From positions 7,750,001 through 7,814,000 of the forward strand of contig CM075101.1 of NCBI GenBank assembly GCA_037576195.1: a DNA stretch of 64,000 bases, read 5' to 3'. This DNA comes from Phytoseiulus persimilis (taxonomy: Eukaryota; Arthropoda; Arachnida; Mesostigmata; Phytoseiidae). Shown in pieces: positions 47,451 to 61,395 of this stretch. Under the pieces are notes generated by a model. That model was given only the letters and a program-made list of their open reading frames with translations. It ran no database searches and was not told where the DNA came from. Each line of letters begins with the position of its first letter. Positions within the stretch are counted from its first letter, which is position 1. Made by a program: the position numbers and the translations under genes.

Positions 47451-47495
47451 GCGGGCCGGCCGGCCGGCCGGCGGGCGAGCGGGCGGACGGCCAAG
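47451..47495. repeat. GGCC/GGCG tetranucleotide tract
   Basis: GCGGGCCGGCCGGCCGGCCG runs into GCGGGCGAGCGGGCGGACGG. Perfect GGCC units are self-complementary. Confidence 0.8.
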
Positions 47496-47877
47496 CGGGC
47501 TAGCGACGACGATGACGACGGCGACGAGAGCGCAGCGGCGGCCAAACAGCATCAGCTTCTCACACCGCCATCACAACTAACGCAGCAGCGGGCAAGCCAG
47601 CGAGCGGGCTAGCGAGCGAACGCGCCGCCATCAGCCGAGTTCTGTGTGAGTGTTGTCTGTGAGTATGGAGGCTGGCTGGCTCTTCGGCAGGGCTGAGCCA
47701 GCGAACGAACGAACATGGCGAGCTGAGCTGGCTCGGCGATACCACTTTTAAGGCGCGGGGGACGAACACCGCGGACGCTCCGTATCGGCCGCTGCTGCTG
47801 CCGCCGCGCGGGAGCAGAGGCAGCCGCATAGAGAAGAACGAAAACGAGGGACGAACTCGGTCGGTATCGCCTTTTCA

Positions 47878-47935
47878 CCGAGCGAGCGAGCGAGCGAGCA
47901 AGCAAGCAGGCAGGCAGCTAGCAGGCGAGCCATCA
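47878..47935. repeat. Drifting tetranucleotide tract (GCGA to GCAA to GCAG)
   Basis: GAGCGAGCGAGCGAGCGAG is followed by CAAGCAAGCAGGCAGGCAG and then CTAGCAGGCGAGCC. The 4-bp period is kept over nearly 60 bp. Confidence 0.8.
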
Positions 47936-50900
47936 GCGAGCAACGACAGAGGCATCATGAATGCAGTTTTCTTTCTACGGGCTTTTTGGCCGACTGCTGC
48001 TTCTTCTCGACTATCTGACTGACTGACCAACTGACTGACTGAGTAAATTTCAAAACGAATAGTCAGTGAGCGTGTTCACGCGACGGGAATCGAGAGAGCA
48101 CTAAGGCATCCGCATCAGGCATCCCTGTCTGGTTCATCCGATTTTCCAGCCAATCCGGAGCCGAGGAACTCGGGTGGAGGATCATGCCCGCTCAGAACTC
48201 TCCCTGGAAGGGTGCGAGTTCCGCGATTGGTTATTGCTTTGGGTCTTCATTGGAACAAATCGGGGATTTGTGTACCGGATCCCGAACTAGTGTTTCGTTC
48301 ACTCTGGTGAACGAAGCGTTCGCACGTGCACATCTCGGTCAACTCTTCGACGTCGTCGGCCAGCGGGAACATCGCAGCAAGCAGAAAACGCGAGAAACCG
48401 TCGCCATCCAGAGCTTTCTATCTCTGTACGTGTTCCTGGGAAAGATTTCCCTCGTCCCGTATCTTATCGATCAGTCCATCCTTTCGGAAAATTTCTCTCG
48501 GGGGATACATCATTCAAGTCAGGCTGCATCTCGAAGGAGCTTCGACTGTTTATCGGTTTTATCGACTCGATGCCGGCGGTTCCGAGAGAGTCTCCGTCAC
48601 ACGAAGCGCTGTTTGCAGTGAAGAGCCTTAGCTCAGACGAGAGTTTCGGTGATTTCGCTTCGAGGGATCCTCGTTTATTGACCTGGACGCGACTGGCCTC
48701 CACGAGTTGACGTCCTCTTGCCATAGATGCAAATCCTCGCGGGAGACTTCCTCCGTTCCGAGGAGATACTTCCCTCTAGACGTGAGACCATGTTGTAGGT
48801 TTATCAGCTAGATGATTGTCGGCGTGTCGAGGAGCTTCGCTCCCGCGAATACCTTTGTTGTTCTCGTGCTATCTTTGTTCGCTCACTCGTAATCTCACGC
48901 TAGGATCTCCTTTCTTCTTCTATTCTGGAGTTTCGAGAGTGAACGAGTTCGTTCAAGAGCGAGGGACGGCGTGGAAGGGTCTCGTTGGAGGAAATATTAT
49001 TCACCAGATGAAAAGCCGTTCAAGTTCTCGTTGGATTCGGGGATTGAAGTGCTGGAACGAGCTCTGGAGTTCCCTTCGAGGGACGAGTGGGTATATCGAT
49101 GCCTCGGCTCAGCGAATCTTCTTGAGAAACGTTCGCGCGCGTTCCATTCACTCGTTGAATCTTCAGGAGAGAGGAACCTTTGTTCCGAGATCGCTTCTCA
49201 TATTGCTGGTGGCCGATCCACCGCTCCAGTTGTTGTTGTCTTCGGCAGCGGCCGAAGTGGGCTTGGTGGGCTTTCGATGAGGATCTTTCTTCCTCCTTTT
49301 GTTCCGATTGCCCCCTCCCCCGTCCTCGGAGCAAGAGCACACGAGCAGCTTCTTGTGTAACGGAACAAAACGCTCCCTTCCCTGATCGCTGTTTTTGGAT
49401 TCGAGATCCCAGATAGGTCTCTCAGGGCGGGGAATTCCGCGGCTCTCAAAGAAACTCTTGGAGTTTCTATTCGACGGCGGGACTGTCAGCTCGGCAACCT
49501 GCTTCCGAGAGCTCCAGAGCCGCGGAGAGAAGCGGCGGATCTTGAAAAAAAACGACGAGGGAGATGACTGAGACGACATGCGACGGCGTTTGGTCTCTCT
49601 CGATGTCGTTCCGTTCTTTAAGAAAGCTTGCCGACGTCGCGCTCCCATGAAACCCTGCAGAGAGAAGAACCACCGCTCGGGAAACGAAGGGAGACGACCC
49701 AATTTCCCACCCCGCCTTCCGCTTCCTTATGGTGAACCCTTACGGCCGCGCCAAAAACGCACGCTGTGCTGTGGAAAAACTCACCGTCGAGGCACGTAGA
49801 GAACTTCGATACTGTGTGTTCGGACCGGCATGCGCTCATTCAATGCCTCCACGCCTGCCGAAGGTCGTCCAGTCACTTCTGTCGTTATTTCTTCTCAATG
49901 GCGTGAGGTGGCCGGACGTTGTTCTTTGTTTTGGGATGAACCTGAGTCGGAGCAGAATCGGGTAACGGTCCTTACCAGGGGTTGGAGTCGCCTGCCTTCG
50001 GTCGGGACGGATGGAGAACTTCTCAGATGTATGAAATATAAGAATGTCTTCTCCGTCGTTCCATCTCGGCGTTGTTCTCTCCGCTGCTTGATGTGCCTCT
50101 GCTGCATTCGGAGCTTTTCTCCATTCGTTTTCCCTCTTAGCTGTTTCTTGGCGACCGGACGGTTTTTGATATGAGATGTTCGCTCGCTCCCTGAGACAGA
50201 AGGCTGCGACAGGAACAAGAGGGAAATTCAGCGAGCGAGATACGTTTGGAGGAGAGACCGCGGGAATGCAGATGAGCTGTAACCTTAGGGCGCGCGCGCC
50301 CGGGGATGTGCGATCAGCCGGCGTCGAGTCATCATCTACGTAGAAGCCGCGGTTGAGGCGCTCGCAAAAACGTTCCCAAATGCAAAGTTCGCAAAACGAG
50401 AAATTATGTGAAGGAGCCGAGCGGGAGACGAACATGAGAGCACGGTGTAGCATGAATGTATTGTATGTATTCTTGGTATTTCGCGAAGGTTTGTCGAGGG
50501 TTCAGAGAACGACGCCCGCTCCACGAACCAGTCATTATCCCCCCGCTAGAGACCGAGGTTCTCGAACTTCACGGGTTGTACGGATCAATCGTTGTTCCGG
50601 CCGAGAGTCGAAACCGTCGTTAGGTCAGATACAATAGATGGCAACAAACTCATACTGAATGAGGAAAAGTTCAGGATTCGTGAATAGAGGGCCGGTGCTC
50701 GCAGGCCTGAACTCGTTACCACGTGCAGCACCTCGGCGTGTTTGGAGTTCTTCGAGGTATTTCAGATCAGTTTCTCCCGAGTTTTCGGCCGGATCGGGTT
50801 CCAACCTCGGTTCAGGCCTCGTCTGGAAACGATACGTATCTCGTATCCAAAGTATGGACAACGATACCGGAGGCGACCCGCAAAAAAAAAATTGGCGGAT

Positions 50901-53120
50901 CCCAGCTTCGATGCTTCGGCGGATTGTTGAAAAGCATTCGTCGGGAACCAAAGCTAGGCCCGACAGACCGCTACAGTTTGTTATCGGATATGAGAGACTG
51001 TCGTGCCTAATTACATTAAGTGTGCTGTTTCTCGGATCCTTTATCTCTTCGTCTGCCTTCCTGGCAGTTATATAAAGCGGCCGCCCGCTCGGCCGGCCCC
51101 AAAAATCGGGCCATTCAGCGGTCGCTCGTATCAGCAGCTTTACAAACTTTTTCCTTTTCTCTCTCTAGGAGGGAAGATGTCGAGTTGATGCGACGCTGCT
51201 GTTGACAATCTCTGAAGAGTTATCGGGCCGTCAAGATTAGCGTCGTCGACACTATTCACCAGCTCTCTCAAACGAACGCTGCGCGAAACCGGAGATAGAT
51301 CGCGACGAGCGAGATCGGGCCGACGTCGAACTTTGCGAAGGATTTTTTTCCCCCGGATGTCCCTTCGACTAATAAGCCCTCCAGGATGTCGAACTTCGAA
51401 ATGACGCTGTCACTTCAAACTCGTCTCGTCTGCCAGAGGTCGCTCCCGGATAGCCGTCTCACGGGACGCCTCTTCGGAGCTCGCGGAGGTCCTCCGGTTG
51501 CTCCGGGCGGGTTTCCGGAAGCCTCCAAGCGGAGAATTTCATTCGAGGGACCCTCTCTGAGATCGGGGAGCGAGCGGGGACGCGGGATTTTTGAAACGGC
51601 CTCGGCCGCGAGACAGCAATACTTCGACTCCACTCGCCTCAGCTCGTGACAGCCTACACCTTACGTGCGGCCGATCGAATCGGAACGCGGCCCTTGTCCG
51701 ACTAGCGATTTCTCATGGAAGTGGAATCCGAGTTTGGACGGTCGAGGCTGAGAGTCTTGCTGGGGAGGGAGCCGTCCGGCAACTAAACGTGTCCTCCCAG
51801 CTGTCTTAACGATGTCGCACGACGTTAGAGAATTGAGCGATATATACGGGAGGAGTTCGGGTGGAGTCCGTGCCATCCCACAGGGCCCGCTGGCTGGAGC
51901 CATCTCGGCCGGAGTCATCACGATTGCGAACGCCTACAACTCCCTGATGATGTTTATGCGCATTGCGCGTTTGCTCTCTTGTGGCTAACTAATTGTGGCG
52001 CGAATTGTGACTGAGAGTCATTACGGACGGGCTCGCTATTGTTTGATGAACCTGTTTTCGAGCACAATTCGAGCAGAGATCGTTGTTCACCAACCGGAGC
52101 AGCGATCCTTCAACGAGCAAGCTGACCAGCTCGCGCATCCCCTTCTTGTTTGACCTCCGTGGCGCCGACGTTACGCTAGTCGAGTGATTCTCAGACGGCT
52201 GACGCGCTCCGACGGGTCAACTCGCATTGGGTCCATTTGAACGAGAGGCTAGAACGACTCTGAAGGTCTCAGATGTCGATCGTGGGATCTACGGGGGTCG
52301 CAGATCCATCAAGACACGAACGGTGCACCTTCTAAACGAGGTTCCCGGGAGATGTTCAGAACAGTCGAACGGGGACCCCCTTTCCGGCGGGTGCCATCGG
52401 TCCCTGAAGTTTCCATCGTTGTGCTCCCTCTAGTGGGCCGTGACGAGCTTCGACCTCTACTGATATAGTGGGTTCGATATTAGCATCGGGAGCAATCGTA
52501 CGCAAGGCCAAGAAAAATAGGGTCCTCGCTGCGATGGACAACTTCGCGAACTCGACAACTCACGCGCATCTGAGCTATGTATGCACAGATGAATGCAAGT
52601 TATCAACGGGGAGAAACTGCTGCGCTCGGTACTTTGTTGAACGGCGAGCTCCTCATTTTTCTTGATGATGCATGGAACGGCGGACGTCGGGATAGAATAA
52701 AAACGTGGTACCGTCTTAGCGATCGAATCAAATGCCTGGGAACCGTTTGCGTGTTTTTTCAATTCAACTTTTAACAATGTGTTTTAATTGGTTCTACTCC
52801 GTGAGGGACCTTCAGGTCTCGCTTCATAGTTTCCGAGAAAGGTCCGCAAAGCTGTCCATTGCAATCTGCGGACGCTTGGAATGTTACAGCACAATACGAA
52901 ACAGCTCAATTTATTAATTTATCTTACTGGTCCATTCATGGAAGGACGCGTCGGAAGCCAGATAGCAGTGCGTCACGCGTTGATTGATTCAATGATTGAT
53001 GAATTGATCGAGAGGAATTCATGATAAGATTAGTCGGTCCTAAACGGAACAGGAGTTGGACAGCTCTCGGCTTCCACGACGCGCTCGATATAATCAGTCG
53101 AATGCTTTCAAACTCAATTT

Positions 53121-53152
53121 CCTAACGTGCCCTTCTTTCGTTTCCAGGTAAG
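53121..53152 (+). promoter_or_regulatory. spen: Candidate recursive-splice (ratchet) site
   Basis: CTAAC at 53122-53126 looks like a branch point. It is followed by a pyrimidine tract and TTTCCAG|GTAAGAG, with the junction between 53147 and 53148. An acceptor fused to a donor with no exon between them is the hallmark of recursive splicing in long arthropod introns, and it lies in sense inside a >34-kb intron. Chance occurrence is possible. Confidence 0.5.
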
Positions 53153-56100
53153 AGCTACGAGTATCCGTACGTAAAAAACAGATCGGTCGTGTGGAGAGCC
53201 ATGCTTTTCCAACGCTGCTCGGATTTGCGGACACGCGATGTTGGCAAGTTGTGCTCTGATGGGGAGAATGACGAATATGGGTGTTCTTTCCGTTCCGTTC
53301 GAACCGAAGACGGGGTCACAACTGGTCCTGGAAGCCAACGAGTTGAATTTCGATCCATCAGCGGGTGGGGAAAGAAGAGGGACCTCAAACTTGAGAACTA
53401 CAGTTTCCCCAACGAACTTCCAAGAAGGAAGCGCAGACGATCCTTGCAGGTGGGGGTTCGCACCACACTCAAGGAAGAATTCCATGAGAGTGAACGAGAC
53501 GCCCGTTCCGATCTGTCTCTCCAATCCGTTTCAATACACCGTGGAGCCAGCCACAGCTTTGATTTCGTCCCATGAGGAGACGAGAGAAATTGGATCGGGG
53601 TGGACACTGAGGAATGGAGAATAGATCGTTGGATTGGTTCTCTGATTGGATTTTGTCCGCTGAACGGCAGGAATCTTGATCATGCAAACTCGAATTGCTC
53701 AACCATTCAAAGAGGGGCCCCGTTGTGGAGACGATAGATCTCGCTGCGGCGGAAGAGACGTCTCCATGCCGGGATCCGAGCCAGTCTTGAACATTCCATC
53801 GATTGTACCATATTCCCCTTGTGCTGTGTGCACAACTCGCGTCATCCGAGATACTTCTTTTCTCTCCCGAACCAAATCAAGGGAATATCTGCGTTGAGAA
53901 GACCTTGGGACTGGTAGAACACATTCGACGTATTCTCGGCGGCCTTCCCCTTGGAATATTCTCGGGCTGCGCAGACGCCCGACGTAGAGGGGAGGAGAAC
54001 GAAAGTACTGTCCGCCAAGTGCTTTCGATTCTCTGCGTGGCGAGCGACGCAGAAGCGGTTTCGCGAGAGCTTTCATGCTCGACCGCGTGGTTTTCGCGGA
54101 GTCTGTTTCGCTCCTCTTCTGTGCGGGAACAGCGCGTTTCCATTCAATGTGGAACGAAGCTACAAACTAGCTTCGTCGTTGTGAGCTGATGTCAATGCTG
54201 CTGTAGCTTCCGCAGCTGTAGACGTGTTCTGCGGCATCGCTCATGCTTCTCGTGTTATTGTTGTTCATGCAAATGCTGATGCAGGAGTCGTGCTCGTTGA
54301 TAACAAATTGAGTATTATTGTTGTTGCTGCTGCTGCCGCCGCCGCTGTTATTCCTCTCGCCGCGGCTCTGGCGGCATCAGCAGTAGCGATGCGGTTGTTT
54401 TCCACCCAGCAATGCGGCGGTGACCGCGGCAAAGCAGAGCAGCCGTTTTGTCCATAAAGAGTCAAGGAATGACTTTCTGTTGGCGTTTCTCAGCTGCTAG
54501 CCACGCACATAATAGCGACGGTCAACAACGACTAAACCAGAGAAGAGCGAGGGATTTTATTCGGCTCTCAGTCGACCATCCTGAACAACCCCGATCTTCT
54601 GGCGGCGTTGTATGCGAACTTCTCGACGAATCAAATGTCGTTTCGTCAACGAGAGACAACGAGCAACTACTATGGCAGCGGAGATGAACCAGAACCACCG
54701 GCAGTCAGAAACCAGACTCTTTGGGCGAGAGCAACGATGGGACGCGAGTGCGTCGATTACTGGTCGCTTGAAAGTAGCGGAGTCCGAATCAAGGAAAGCG
54801 ACAGTTCCTGATCAGGAGCTGCTGGGGCGAACCTTGCGCGGGACGTTCGGCATCACGGGAAGACCTCTTGATCCGTAATCACCTGAAACCTTTCCTAATG
54901 CTTTGATGGTGTTCTGGCTAGTTTCGTTCTGGTGATTACGCTGCTCATCGGTGCTCCTTCCGCTAGTAATGCTCTTGTGTAGGCTGAATAGCTAGCGAGC
55001 GAGCGAGGCTTGTAATTATGTTTGCCGGGCTCGGCGGTCACTCACTGGCTTTCCAAAGCTAGCTAGCCAGGTAGCTGGCGAAGCAACCGACCCACCGGTG
55101 AATCAGCATCGCGAATCATTACCGCGTTTGGCAGCGCCAGACCAAAACAACAACAAGCTGGAAAGATAGAAACAAAGAACGAGCGAAGTACGAGCTGATC
55201 GGATCATAGGTTACGCGCACCAACCGCTCCACGAAAAACGAGCTCCGGTGAGAAACGCTTGTCCGCTATTCTCACAGGAGGTGATCGTGATCGGAGTCTG
55301 GATGGTGAACACTCGCTCTAAAGTGTTGGGACGGGTTTCTTCCGCGTGAAACACGCGCCATGTCTTTCCACACGTCGCTCCAAAATATCGATGTGTCTGG
55401 ATGAGCGGCGAGATCACACCACGAGACCTCCCCCTTGTCCATGTGTTCTCACTCCTTGTAACTTCAAGATTCCCAACGTGAGAAATTCACGTAAAAGTGG
55501 GGTGGGGGCTCTGTGTCGACACATGCGACTGGGTTCGGGCCTCAGAGAAAGTGTTGGTAGAACAGTGATTTGGTAGGCCACCTTTGGAAGGTCAGCCGGA
55601 GCACGTTCTCGAGGCTCCAGTGAACCAGACCGTTCGTACAGGCCTCCAAAAGTGACAGGAGGGATCAGCTGCATTGCCAGAGTCGCGACAGATTCGAATC
55701 TGAGGACCGGCGCCACATACCTAAGTCGAAGGAGCGATGCCAAGCGACGAGGACCGCCGACGCAATTTTTCCCTCTTTTGCATATGTGCATCAGCTGCAG
55801 AATCCTGTGTTATTCTTCTGTGTCTTGCTCGTGTTCTGAGCGAGCGAACGCGGGTCGTCCATAGCTCGCTCGTTTCGTTCTGCCATGCTATTCCTCCATC
55901 CTCGACCCTTCCGTCATGACGGCCACGAGCGGAGAAGAAGTTGCTCTTCTTCTAATTCTTCGTCAGCTGCTGCCGCCGCAGCTGCTTGTTTCTCCACGCG
56001 CGCAGACTCGCATGTCCGTAGCTCGGACCCGGCGGTGGATTTCTGCTTCTGCCGGTCCATCTTCTGCAACCACGGATGCTGCTGCTGTTGTCGTGGTCGT

Positions 56101-56339
56101 CGTTGACGTCGACAACAACAGCTTGGTCGTTGGCAATGCCGGTGCGTCGACCTCCGCTGCTGCCGAAAGTGCCGAAACCACTTCTGCTCCAGCGGCAGCA
56201 ACGAACGGGCGAACGAAGCAACCATCCGACCAACCCTAGCAGGCAGCTCTGCGCTCTTTCTTTTTTGTTGCCGCTGCTTGGCTGAGTGGTCAGCGATGCT
56301 CTTCTTCTGCGTCTTGCATTTTCTGCGGACTGGTTCGTC

Positions 56340-56405
56340 CGTCCGTCCGTCCATCCATCCATCCAGCGGTCGGTCGGTTGGCTGACTGGTCAGACAGACT
56401 GTCGG
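56340..56405. repeat. GTCC/ATCC/GGTC/GACT tetranucleotide tract
   Basis: GTCCGTCCGTCCGTCC is followed by ATCCATCCATCC, then GGTCGGTCGGTTGGCTGACT. The period is 4 bp with successive word changes. Confidence 0.8.
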
Positions 56406-57911
56406 TCGGTGCTTCGTCTCGTTGTCGGCCGCGGTGAGGGAGGAAAGGCTGCTTGGCAGACGGACAGGCCGCAGAAGGAGACGCTGCGAGCGATCCAACT
56501 GCTGCGTTTCCGATGATTCCGTTCTTGTTACGCTGCGGTGGGAAAAACACGAATCGGACTCGAGCTCCTCGTTTATGAACGGCTGCGCTCGCTGTGCCGG
56601 CAGTAGGAATTGTTGTCGCCTGGTCGTTCTTCCAACCCTCCCGCTTCACCTCCCCCCGGCCGACGTCAACGAAGCTGAACATTTCTGTCTTGTTTTGCAA
56701 GACTGACTACCGTCGACGTAACCCAGTACTCATCCGACTCATTTGATGATAATGATGGCCGACAGGAACTCCGTCAATCATGATGGCTACCCTGAAGACG
56801 ACAATGCCACCGATGTTAACGATGAAATCAACAAAAAGTAAAACAGGGACGACGTTGCTCGAGTAACAATGAGCGCATTCTCTGAAGTTGATGGCTTCGA
56901 GGTCAATCGCAATGTTTTGGGGCTTTGGCGGTTTCTGCTGTTCTCAGATATCTGGCTCGATTCTTTGTCGCTCCTATCTCAACAAGTTGGACTTAAGGCT
57001 CGAACTCTATTGTATCATCGAAATCACGCGAGGCCCGACGAGGCGAGCGAGCGTGCGCGCGTATGCTCGACGGTCCCGCCGGATTGGTGGCTCTGTAGCA
57101 ACCGCGCGTGATGTTTTTTCTCCTTTATCATCTAGGCCGGAGACCGGTCTTGTCGGCGTCGGACGCCTCCTTCAGCAAACTGGTTCTCCCGGGCTCTGGA
57201 AGCAGCAACAAAGAGATTGGGTGGAAAGCAGAGGTGTAGTGCCGGTTGCATCATCGACGCTCGCGATCGAATCAAGCCGGACTAGTTTTAGATCGGCGAA
57301 TTTGAATAATAATCCCAAACTCTCCCGAAGAACCAGCTCGACCGGCCGCGCTGTTTAGCAGCCAGAAAAGTGAACGACGATGGACTTGTAAGCTAAGGAG
57401 GTATCGACAATCCGCCGCATGACGCTGAATCGATAAGAGCTTGTCCGATAGTTGACCAGGTCTGTGATGCCTCCAGCGGACCGGGAAAATCGGTCGACGC
57501 TGGCGGTGTTGCATACGAGAGGAGGCGCCCCAGTCCTGAGCCCCTAACGTGCTGAATGGGCTCAGTTGTGTTTTACCTTCGTTCTTCGCGAGCACCTCAC
57601 GGCAGCGGGCGGAGCTTTGCTCGTTCTGCGTGCTCGTGACCCAGGCGAGGGGTTGTTGACACAGCGGTCAACCTTGTTGGAGATCACCAAAATGTTTCTC
57701 GAACACACGAGCGTTAATAAGTGAAGTGCATGTTCTCTTTTCCCTTTCGCTCTGTTGACGTCTCATGATCACGCATGGTTCCACGCGAATTTCGGAACAA
57801 GTTCGGACATGTTCCGAGAGCCAGAACACTAAACGAGCAGATAAATCGATTTGAGGTTGTTTACTATGACCCCCGACTGAGCAGCGACATTCTTTCGGAA
57901 CAGGAGAGGGA

Positions 57912-57924
57912 GGGGGGGGGGGGG
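57912..57924 (+). repeat. Run of 13 guanines
   Basis: A homopolymer flanked by GAGGGA. It is prone to G-quadruplex formation and to sequencing-length error. Confidence 0.9.
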
Positions 57925-60900
57925 CATACCCAACCCGAAGTGTCTCGCGGAACGAGCCCTGAGCGGGATCCATCTGGGGGGATGAAGGAGGACCGCGCTC
58001 TTTTTCCGCATCTCTCTCCGGATGATAAAAGCTACATCGAGGAACTGAAGTCAGCTCGAAACTCAGCTGGCTCATATCGATCGAGTTTTCCTGAGAACGA
58101 ACTTCGGTTCCATCGAGCAGTTCTCCTGGAGTTTTTTTGTTGATCCGAAACCGAGGTCCAGCCCATTTCCCCGACTACGCCCGACACACTGGATCGAAAT
58201 CAGTGTTCTTCGAGCTTCCAGTCGGGCACGTACGGCCCGAGCGTAGCCGACGTTCGCTCGTGGATTCGTGGAGCCGTCGCCACAGCAGCGCGGTGTATAT
58301 GTTTCACCCCGCCATCATTGCTCGATCCATCTACGAGCTGCATTCAGACCCACACAAGCGGCGAGCTATGGTTTGTGGTTCGAGCTCGACGTAATCATAA
58401 ATTCTAATGGCCATCATCATACAAGGCGGATGACATCGTAATAGGCGCGGCATGACTGCCTTTCGTTACCACGCCAAGCCCGGGCCTGAACAGCTCTTGA
58501 ACCCATGCTCATCGGATTTGTGCACACATGCCATGTCTTGCGGCGTACGATCTCCCGGATGCGTTCCCTCCAGCGTTCCGAGACAGCTGAGGCCACCACC
58601 GCACGTTTCGATATCCGGCTAGGGTTCCGCAAGGTGAAGCTCTCGCAGTAGCTGTTCTCCGGATCCGCCGATTCTAAAATCTGAATCACCGCTGACGGGG
58701 GAGCGGGGACCCCGTCCGTCGAATCGGAAAAGCCGCCCAGCCGGATACGACGACGCTGACGAGCTTGAATGGACTCCAACGCCAATATTTTTATGTGTCA
58801 TCCAGGAAGTTTATGCCCAGCATCGCAATATGGATGGAGATGACCTTGGTCGTTGAACTTTTCGCAGCAGACCAAGCGAGCCGCCGTCGCCGTCGTCGTC
58901 GGCGGTGGAACCACTTCAACGTTATCATTTATCGTGGCCGGCAGGCCTCTCGGAAAGAATCGAAGCTGACGATCTCTCATATTCATCGAACGTGCTTGCG
59001 AGAACGGCGGAGGTTCGAGAACTTTCCGAATTCGAGGGGCGAATCGAAGACTCCGAGTGTTGTCCAGCTCGCTTAGTCGACATTAATGGACGGCGAGCGC
59101 TATTTGAACAGACCGAACACAGTTCGCGTGAGCGATTGCCGATTCGGCGCGATCCGTGAATTCGTCCCTCAGCCTTGAAGTGGGAGCCGGCTCCGCGGGC
59201 TGGATTCGACTCGGATCGATATCCGCTGATGTCGGTCGAGGCTGCTGAGTATCCTCAACCACCGAAGACGGCTTCTTCTGCGGCCGTGGAGCGGCTTCCG
59301 AGCCAACATTTACTGGAGTTCGGAATCGCCCAGGGTTCGATCATGCCGGATCCTCTCTCTGACTCCCCGCTCGCGCTGAACTCGGTGCGGCAATCTCGCA
59401 ATGACGAGTGATTACTCCAGAAGCGAGTGGAGCCCAGACCGTCTACTGCGTCTACAGCTACTGCGTCAGAACCGGTGGGGGCTCCAACAGAGCGGCTCGC
59501 TGCTTCCACGATTGGACCAAGAGTGGGAATCGAGGAACCGAGAGTAGGAAATCGGATCTCGGAGGAAGCCCGCATCCGCAATTTGCTCCCATCAAGCGGA
59601 ACAGCTCATCAAGCGGCGAGGAAGCACTAACCTCACGAGGAGAAGTTGGGGACAATCAGCGGAACACATTCGTTCGCGTGGTTTTCCAGACAATCACCAA
59701 GCTCCTGGCCTGCGTTCTCTCCCGATGTTTTGTTGCCACAGAGCTGCGAACGGTAGCAGTGGAACTCTGCGCTAGGGGACAATCCAGAAGGATTCTCAGA
59801 AATCTGCGGAAATATCTCCCCAGGTTTTCGGTGCTCGCCGGCGCCGGATATCAACGAGAATCCTCCGTCTGGAAGTCCCGCTCGTCGAAGAGTCTCATTT
59901 ACTTCTCCGTAGAAGGCCGTTCTGAGGCTGCTCTCGGAGACGGACAGAAAATACCGAGTGTCACGTTCGGCATCACAGCGTTGCCGTAGACGCATTATAA
60001 ATAGCGTCGCCGCTCGATAGACACGGTAGACGGTCGCTTTGAGATTAAATAGAGCGAAAATGTCATCGGCGGCTCAGCTGACGATTCTCAATGAGAGTCA
60101 GGGCGGTGACACACCGTTTTCGGTGTCATTCGGCTTCTCCGCCAAATCGAATGTCGATTCCCCGAACTCGATGTGAGTAAGACAAGCCGTTGTTTCATCT
60201 CTCGCTGAACCTCGTCGTCCAACTCGTCCATGGCGAATTGTGCCAACGACCAGTCGTTGGACCGGTCGTCCCCGCCAACGCCATCGATACTTTCTGATAC
60301 AATATTCGCGCCGCTTGGAACGAGCGAGGCTAGAAGCGCAGAGAGTAAACCCACACAGGCTTTTCTATCCCACACAGACACGGGGGAAAAGATACATCAT
60401 TGACGTTTCATCACGTGATGACAATATTTCCCGGCAGTGGCTCGAGGGAGCCGGACGGGGGCAAGACGCAGGCTTCAGCGGAAAGGGAACTCGGCGCACA
60501 GGGCGTACCAGGCCTGGGGGATCGGGTCTTTCGGAAGGGCGGCGGAGAAGGGGGGAGCAGATAAAGAGCCCTAGGGAAGGGGGCGCATGTGAAAGAACCC
60601 TCGCCGACACTGGGACAAAGGACGCAGAGAGAATATAGCATGGCGGAAAAAAGGATGCCCTTCTCCGTTGGCTTCATCCTGAAAGGGACGTCAGAGGGAC
60701 GACCGGAGGCAGGCTACGTCAAGGGGACGACCGGCGGCGTCGGGGGAGGGGGACGAGGAGGCAGTCAAAGGGAATACGGGATGGGCTGGGTGGAAAGAGA
60801 GAACGGACGGAATCGGGGAAGGGAACGTTCTTCCCGATGGACGTTGTTGGGGTTATCTTGTGTGCGGGTCCTGACGGCCCTCCTCCTGCTCCTCGGACCC

Positions 60901-61280
60901 TTTCCAGGACGACAGCCAATGCGGAGCTTGCCCCCTCTGCAGTAGGCACCAGTGGCCAATGAGAGCCGGGGCCCCGGTGAGGGTCGACGCTAAAACATGA
61001 AAAGATTCTTCGACCGGCCCGCTCGGGGGGCCGGTCCTGGGCGCTGGCTCGAGGCATCGGAATCGGGGGACGGCGGCGAGAGAGAGGAAACCGGGAGCCT
61101 GCAGAGGGACGTCGGGGACGCAAGCGGACGGGTGGCCTGGGGATCGGGGGACGAGTGAGTGCTGCTGGCGGTGGTGGCGGTGCAGCAGCAGCAGCACCAG
61201 GCCCTCCCTTGCGCTAAATTGCCGCGTGGTCGATACCACCGACTGCGCCAAGAGGGACGAACGCACAGGAGTTGGTTGGC

Positions 61281-61395
61281 TTGCTTCGTTGGTTTGTTCG
61301 TTCGTTCGCTCGCCCTGCTCGGATGGTCGGACGATCTATTTTCGAAGGAGAACGTTGCTGCTGCGAGCCAGTCAGCCAGTCAGCCAGCCAGCTCG
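61281..61395. repeat. Two tetranucleotide tracts (TTCG/GCTC and CAGT/CAGC)
   Basis: TTGTTCGTTCGTTCGCTCGC lies at about 61300-61319, and GCCAGTCAGCCAGTCAGCCA at about 61363-61382 with further CAGC words. Both keep a 4-bp period. Confidence 0.75.

Noticed and set aside
55885-56240. Alanine/serine/valine-rich frames on both strands near 56 kb
   Set aside because: They follow from GCC/GTC/GTT trinucleotide runs and are open in several frames at once.
57775-58143. Plus-strand frame starting VPREFRNKFGHVPRARTLNE
   Set aside because: It vaguely recalls the helix-turn-helix start of transposase-linked domains, but runs through a 13-G homopolymer and has no further support.
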